A stretch of 64,000 nt of DNA, taken from the NCBI GenBank assembly GCA_049972525.1, contig JBMFKI010000002.1, positions 66,673 through 130,672 of the forward strand, given 5' to 3'. Shown here piece after piece: positions 61,448 to 64,000 of the stretch. Numbering within the stretch: position 1 is the stretch's first letter; the number at the start of each line of letters is the position of its first letter. The DNA is from JAVZLQ01 sp049972525. GTDB lineage: Archaea > Thermoproteota > Bathyarchaeia > Bathyarchaeales > Bathycorpusculaceae. The position numbers and the translations under genes are program-made. The notes under the pieces are model-generated. The model was given only the letters and a program-made list of their open reading frames with translations, did not search any database and was not told where the DNA came from.

Positions 61448-61951
61448 GTGAACTGTAAATACTGCCATAAGCCCATATATGTAGCCCGCATATGTCCACA
61501 CTGCATGGAATATTACTGTGCTGAACATTATGAGCCTAGTAAACATTTCTGCACTTTCCACAAAGAGCCTCGCGTAGACATAGAAAATGAAAAGGCAAAT
61601 GTGCCTTCATGGGCCTCAAAGGTCTGCAAGTTTCTTTTTATTACGGCTTTGTTTACTGTCGTTTGTGAATGTGCGCTCAGAGCGGCTGCTTGGAGTAGGG
61701 GTTATCCATTTTTTGAGGAAAACCTGTACGTTGCGATTATGTCGCTTTTTCTTCCACCCTATTTTTCGGCTTTCCTAGTTGTTTCAGCCTCTTTGCTCAT
61801 TTTATTTGCGGTTAGAAGATTTTCGAAGTTTGATGGCGTCAGCAACGATTATGCTGACGTTTTAAGGTTCACATTTTCAGCTGGAGCCTACCTGACGATT
61901 ATGGTTATCTTCGGTTTTTCCTCTTTAAATTGGATGGCAATGCTTTTCTGA
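61448..61951 (+). CDS. AN1-like zinc-finger membrane protein, unknown
   Basis: 167 residues. CKYCHKPIYVARICPHCMEYYCAEHYEPSKHFC fits a compact AN1-type or rhomboid-associated zinc finger, followed by four membrane helices. GTG 61448 with a GGGG site upstream. In some archaeal proteins such fingers precede rhomboid proteases, but no rhomboid Ser/His motif is seen here, so function is unknown. Confidence 0.65.
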   Translation: MNCKYCHKPIYVARICPHCMEYYCAEHYEPSKHFCTFHKEPRVDIENEKANVPSWASKVCKFLFITALFTVVCECALRAAAWSRGYPFFEENLYVAIMSLFLPPYFSAFLVVSASLLILFAVRRFSKFDGVSNDYADVLRFTFSAGAYLTIMVIFGFSSLNWMAMLF

Positions 61952-61958
61952 TTTTGGA

Positions 61959-62456
61959 TTATCCTATTGCTAGAACTCCTTCAAGAACATCCTTTATTTC
62001 AACGTTCAACTCGTTTGAGAGCCAAGTTTTAAGCATGGTCTTCTGTTCTGGCATTTGCCCACTGTAAGTGTAAATTCTGTTTTCCCTGATGGCGTCAACT
62101 TGAAACGTTTTTTCTTCTTCCTTGCAGAGAAAGGAAAGACTTTTCGCATTTGAAGCTTGCTGCTTGAATTCTTCCCAATGTTTGCACCTTATGATTATAG
62201 GTGAACCGATGGCGCTTACAGTTGAGGCTGGATTGCTTGTGGATGGCGAGTTGTTTAATATGCTTGTGATCTGGTTTTGAATGTTGAATAGTCGTTTCTT
62301 AATATTTTCGATTGTCTGCCTTTCCACGTCACTCAAGTTGCGGCCTCTCTGGATTTCTTCAATTTTTATGATCATCTGCTTGAAATCAAGCTCCAAACTT
62401 TTCACGTCTTCCAGAATATCTTCTAAGGACTGACCTTCCAAAGTCTTCCTCGTCAT
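61959..62456 (-). CDS. Hypothetical protein, helical N terminus
   Basis: 165 residues. The first ~70 are coiled-coil-like (LEDVKSLELDFKQMIIKIEEIQRG), then a Ser/Asn-rich linker and a C-terminal domain (RCKHWEEFKQQASNAKSLSFLCKEEEKTFQVDAIRENRIYTYSG). No family recognised. Convergent with the AN1-like gene (7 bp apart). ATG 62456 follows AAGGAAA. Confidence 0.55.
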   Translation of the reverse strand: MTRKTLEGQSLEDILEDVKSLELDFKQMIIKIEEIQRGRNLSDVERQTIENIKKRLFNIQNQITSILNNSPSTSNPASTVSAIGSPIIIRCKHWEEFKQQASNAKSLSFLCKEEEKTFQVDAIRENRIYTYSGQMPEQKTMLKTWLSNELNVEIKDVLEGVLAIG

Positions 62457-62682
62457 TTTCCTTCGCCTAGCATAATCTCTTTTGGAACAGCAGATAAAGG
62501 TAATGAAGAAGTAGTACTGAGGACTGATAAACTTGAAAAATATGAATCTTAAAAGCGTTAATTTGCGTGCGCATTCTCTATTCTGGTGTTTGCGTATGAG
62601 TTAGGTCCGCCATACAGCGCGCATTTTAGAAAAAGCCTTTTATTACGATCTATGTTGATATGGTATATTGTTGGTGGTTTGT

Positions 62683-63306
62683 TTGAAGAGGAAAATGCTT
62701 GCTGCAAGGGAGGATTTGGTTGATAGTGTAAGTGCGCTTGCAAGTCGTAGGGGGCTTACGCTTTTCGGTGTTACTAATGAGGCTTTGGAGCAGGTTTTGA
62801 AGGTTAATGAGATGGGTTGCCGTCTGAGTGATGTTGTTAGGGAGTTTGAGGTTTTTAAGGCTGCTAAGGAGTCGGGCTTCGTGCTTGTTCCTGAAGGCTT
62901 GTTGTATGAGGCTATGGAGAGGGCTTATCGTGAGAACGGGGATTGGATGATTGCGAAGTGGTTTGAGACGGGAGAGTGGTGTGGAAAATGCTTTTCTCTT
63001 CGGGATTTTGAGGATAAGGTTGATGGTTTAAAGCGGCATTTGCGCGGTTTCTTCTGGAACGCCAAAGACCTTGAAATAGTTGACGCGGATGATGGCGCTT
63101 TCTCTGTGCGATGCGTTAGTCCACGCTTTCCTGAATCTTACACCACGTTTTTGAGCGCCTTTCTTGAAGGTGTCTTCAAGGCTTTAGGCTATGCGTGCGT
63201 TGAGAGGCACATAGCTAAAGGTTTCATACATTTAAGGTTTAGCCAGCCAGTTAAGGAGGCTAAGGTGCAACGGTTAGAAGAGCCGGCGGCAAAAGCAGAA
63301 AGCTGA
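62683..63306 (+). CDS. RHH-like protein, first of a tandem paralogue pair
   Basis: 207 residues from TTG 62683 (SD-like GGTGGT upstream; TTG 62668 possible). The N-terminal ~45 residues (KRKMLAAREDLVDSVSALASRRG...FGVTNEALEQVLKV) look like a ribbon-helix-helix fold, then comes a C-terminal domain with WFETGEWCGKCF and VRCVSPRFPESYTTFLSAFLEGVFKAL. It aligns along its length with the next gene. Function unknown; possibly DNA-binding regulator pair. Confidence 0.6.
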   Translation: MKRKMLAAREDLVDSVSALASRRGLTLFGVTNEALEQVLKVNEMGCRLSDVVREFEVFKAAKESGFVLVPEGLLYEAMERAYRENGDWMIAKWFETGEWCGKCFSLRDFEDKVDGLKRHLRGFFWNAKDLEIVDADDGAFSVRCVSPRFPESYTTFLSAFLEGVFKALGYACVERHIAKGFIHLRFSQPVKEAKVQRLEEPAAKAES

Positions 63307-63323
63307 TTCTTGTTCCGGAGGAA

Positions 63324-63869
63324 ATGGTTCAAGAACTCATGGAGATAGCCAATAGACAGGGAAAACCATTTTACAGTTTCGTCTCTGAAATTCTTGATCA
63401 TGCGTTAAAAGTGTATAAAAGCGGGCGTTCGCTCGATGAGGTTGTCGAGTTTTACGAGTTTATGGATGTTCATAGGGCTTTAGGAGCAAAAATAGTTTCT
63501 AGTGAGGTGTTTAGCTACCTTATCGGTAAATCGTACCCTAAAGACGGCGCTGTCCTTCGGGAAAAATGGTACGAGTTTGGAAGGCTCTGCGGGAAAGGTC
63601 TTTCCGTAAAATATTCTCGACCTATTGAGGTGATTGAAAGGTTTTTGAAAACTAAAGAATGGGAGCTTAATGAGGTTTCTATTGTCCAAAATGGAAACNN
63701 NNNNNNNNGAAACAAAGTGAGTGTAAAGTGTATTTCCTCGATTCTCTCAGGTGAAGGGACTGAGCTGCTTGCAAGCTTTATCGACGGTCTTATGCATGAG
63801 TTGAAGTATAGGAAAAGTGGCGGAGAGTGTTTAAAAGGCATAATCTCGCTGGAATACGAAAAGGCTTAA
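63324..63869 (+). CDS. RHH-like protein, second paralogue, interrupted by an N gap
   Basis: About 181 residues as read. KSRKLILVPEEMVQELMEIANRQG...YSFVSEILDHALKVYKSGRSLDEVVEFYEF matches the N-terminal region of the gene upstream, and WYEFGRLCGKGLSVKYSRPIEV and CISSILSGEGTELLASFIDGLMHEL match its C-terminal domain. ATG 63324 has GGAGG only two bases away and homology begins ~8 codons earlier without a start codon, so the real start is unclear. The ten Ns make the frame in the middle uncertain. Confidence 0.6.
   Translation: MVQELMEIANRQGKPFYSFVSEILDHALKVYKSGRSLDEVVEFYEFMDVHRALGAKIVSSEVFSYLIGKSYPKDGAVLREKWYEFGRLCGKGLSVKYSRPIEVIERFLKTKEWELNEVSIVQNGNXXXXNKVSVKCISSILSGEGTELLASFIDGLMHELKYRKSGGECLKGIISLEYEKA
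63699..63708. other. Assembly gap (10 N)
   Basis: Ten consecutive N within the second RHH-like gene, a scaffold placeholder. True length unknown. Confidence 0.99.
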
Positions 63870-64000
63870 AAAGCGTCTGTTTCCGTTTTATTTTTTTAAA
63901 TTTAAAAAATCTAAAGCTCCAAACTTTTTTCACATAATAATTTAAAATTTTTCCATAGCTAAAAATTTAGTTCCCCCTCAAAACACTTAATTCTTGCCTC
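63870..64000. other. AT-rich window end, no gene seen
   Basis: 131 bp of highly AT-rich sequence with T runs (CCGTTTTATTTTTTT near 63883-63897), usable as a transcription terminator for the RHH-like genes. No open frame of interest. Confidence 0.4.

Noticed and set aside
63324..63869. The N gap as a real frame-preserving linker
   Set aside because: Ten Ns is a placeholder, and the open frame across it is only a chance outcome of its length.
1..64000. CRISPR arrays, rRNA genes or methyl-coenzyme M reductase genes
   Set aside because: No repeat-spacer pattern, no rRNA sequence and no mcr genes were found on reading through the window.

Overview
The window is archaeal and most likely from a TACK-group organism of the Bathyarchaeia type; this placement is an inference. 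The supporting genes are a geranylgeranylglyceryl-phosphate geranylgeranyltransferase, an archaeosine TgtA, an archaeal/eukaryotic-type GlyRS, a tRNA-splicing endonuclease, an LSm protein, archaemetzincin, CofE (coenzyme F420), an archaeal CODH/ACS complex and a 64-residue eL38 ribosomal protein that points to TACK or Asgard rather than Euryarchaeota. No methyl-coenzyme M reductase gene is seen. The sequence looks like a draft or metagenomic scaffold: it starts inside glyS, has a 10-N gap near the end, and shows clustered G-run frameshifts.

Layout. 1-7950: glyS (partial), a DUF47/PhoU-like gene, endA, a sugar nucleotidyltransferase with a thioredoxin-like gene, the lipid prenyltransferase followed by a broken polyprenol-kinase-like gene and a frameshifted thymidylate-kinase-like gene, and a CDF metal transporter. 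8072-19992: asnS, then an acetate/energy block with an ADP-forming acyl-CoA synthetase fused to a GNAT acetyltransferase, AMP-forming acetyl-CoA synthetase, a SatP-type acetate transporter, a P-type cation ATPase and a membrane pyrophosphatase. 20027-24279: an intron-containing tRNA-Ser, a decayed Lrp-like regulator, an AAA ATPase, tRNA-Val, a V4R-domain protein, small membrane proteins and eL38. 24286-33441: an oxidoreductase, then the carbon-fixation block (two CooC-like ATPases, cdhB, cdhC, cdhD, cdhE, a ferredoxin and a CooT-like nickel protein) and a presenilin-like protease. 33445-44848: archaemetzincin, a beta-CASP nuclease, a PHP protein, tgtA, a PAC2 protein, an XPD-like helicase, LSm, a GlmU-like enzyme, GlmM and a PfkB kinase. 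45000-59738: a surface/type IV pilus region with a membrane glycosyltransferase, a prepilin peptidase, pilins, and one compact eight-gene operon (ATPase, platform protein, five pilin-like proteins, one repeat protein). 59866-64000: cofE, two zinc-finger membrane proteins, an unknown gene and a tandem pair of paralogues interrupted by the N gap.

How the genes fit together (inference). CODH/ACS makes or splits acetyl-CoA. The ADP-forming synthetase, Acs and SatP handle acetate, and the pyrophosphatase can recover energy from the PPi that Acs releases. The fused GNAT gene lies tail-to-tail with acs, whose product has the usual acetylation-site lysine, so a Pat/Acs control pair is plausible. GlmM, the GlmU-like enzyme and the glycosyltransferase could supply sugars for the many predicted N-glycosylation sites on the pilin-like proteins.

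The most unusual signal is tRNA-Ser(UGA). Its 5' acceptor strand is separated from the rest of the gene by 34 nt that form a 3-4-3 bulge-helix-bulge, which predicts a non-canonical intron between tRNA positions 8 and 9.
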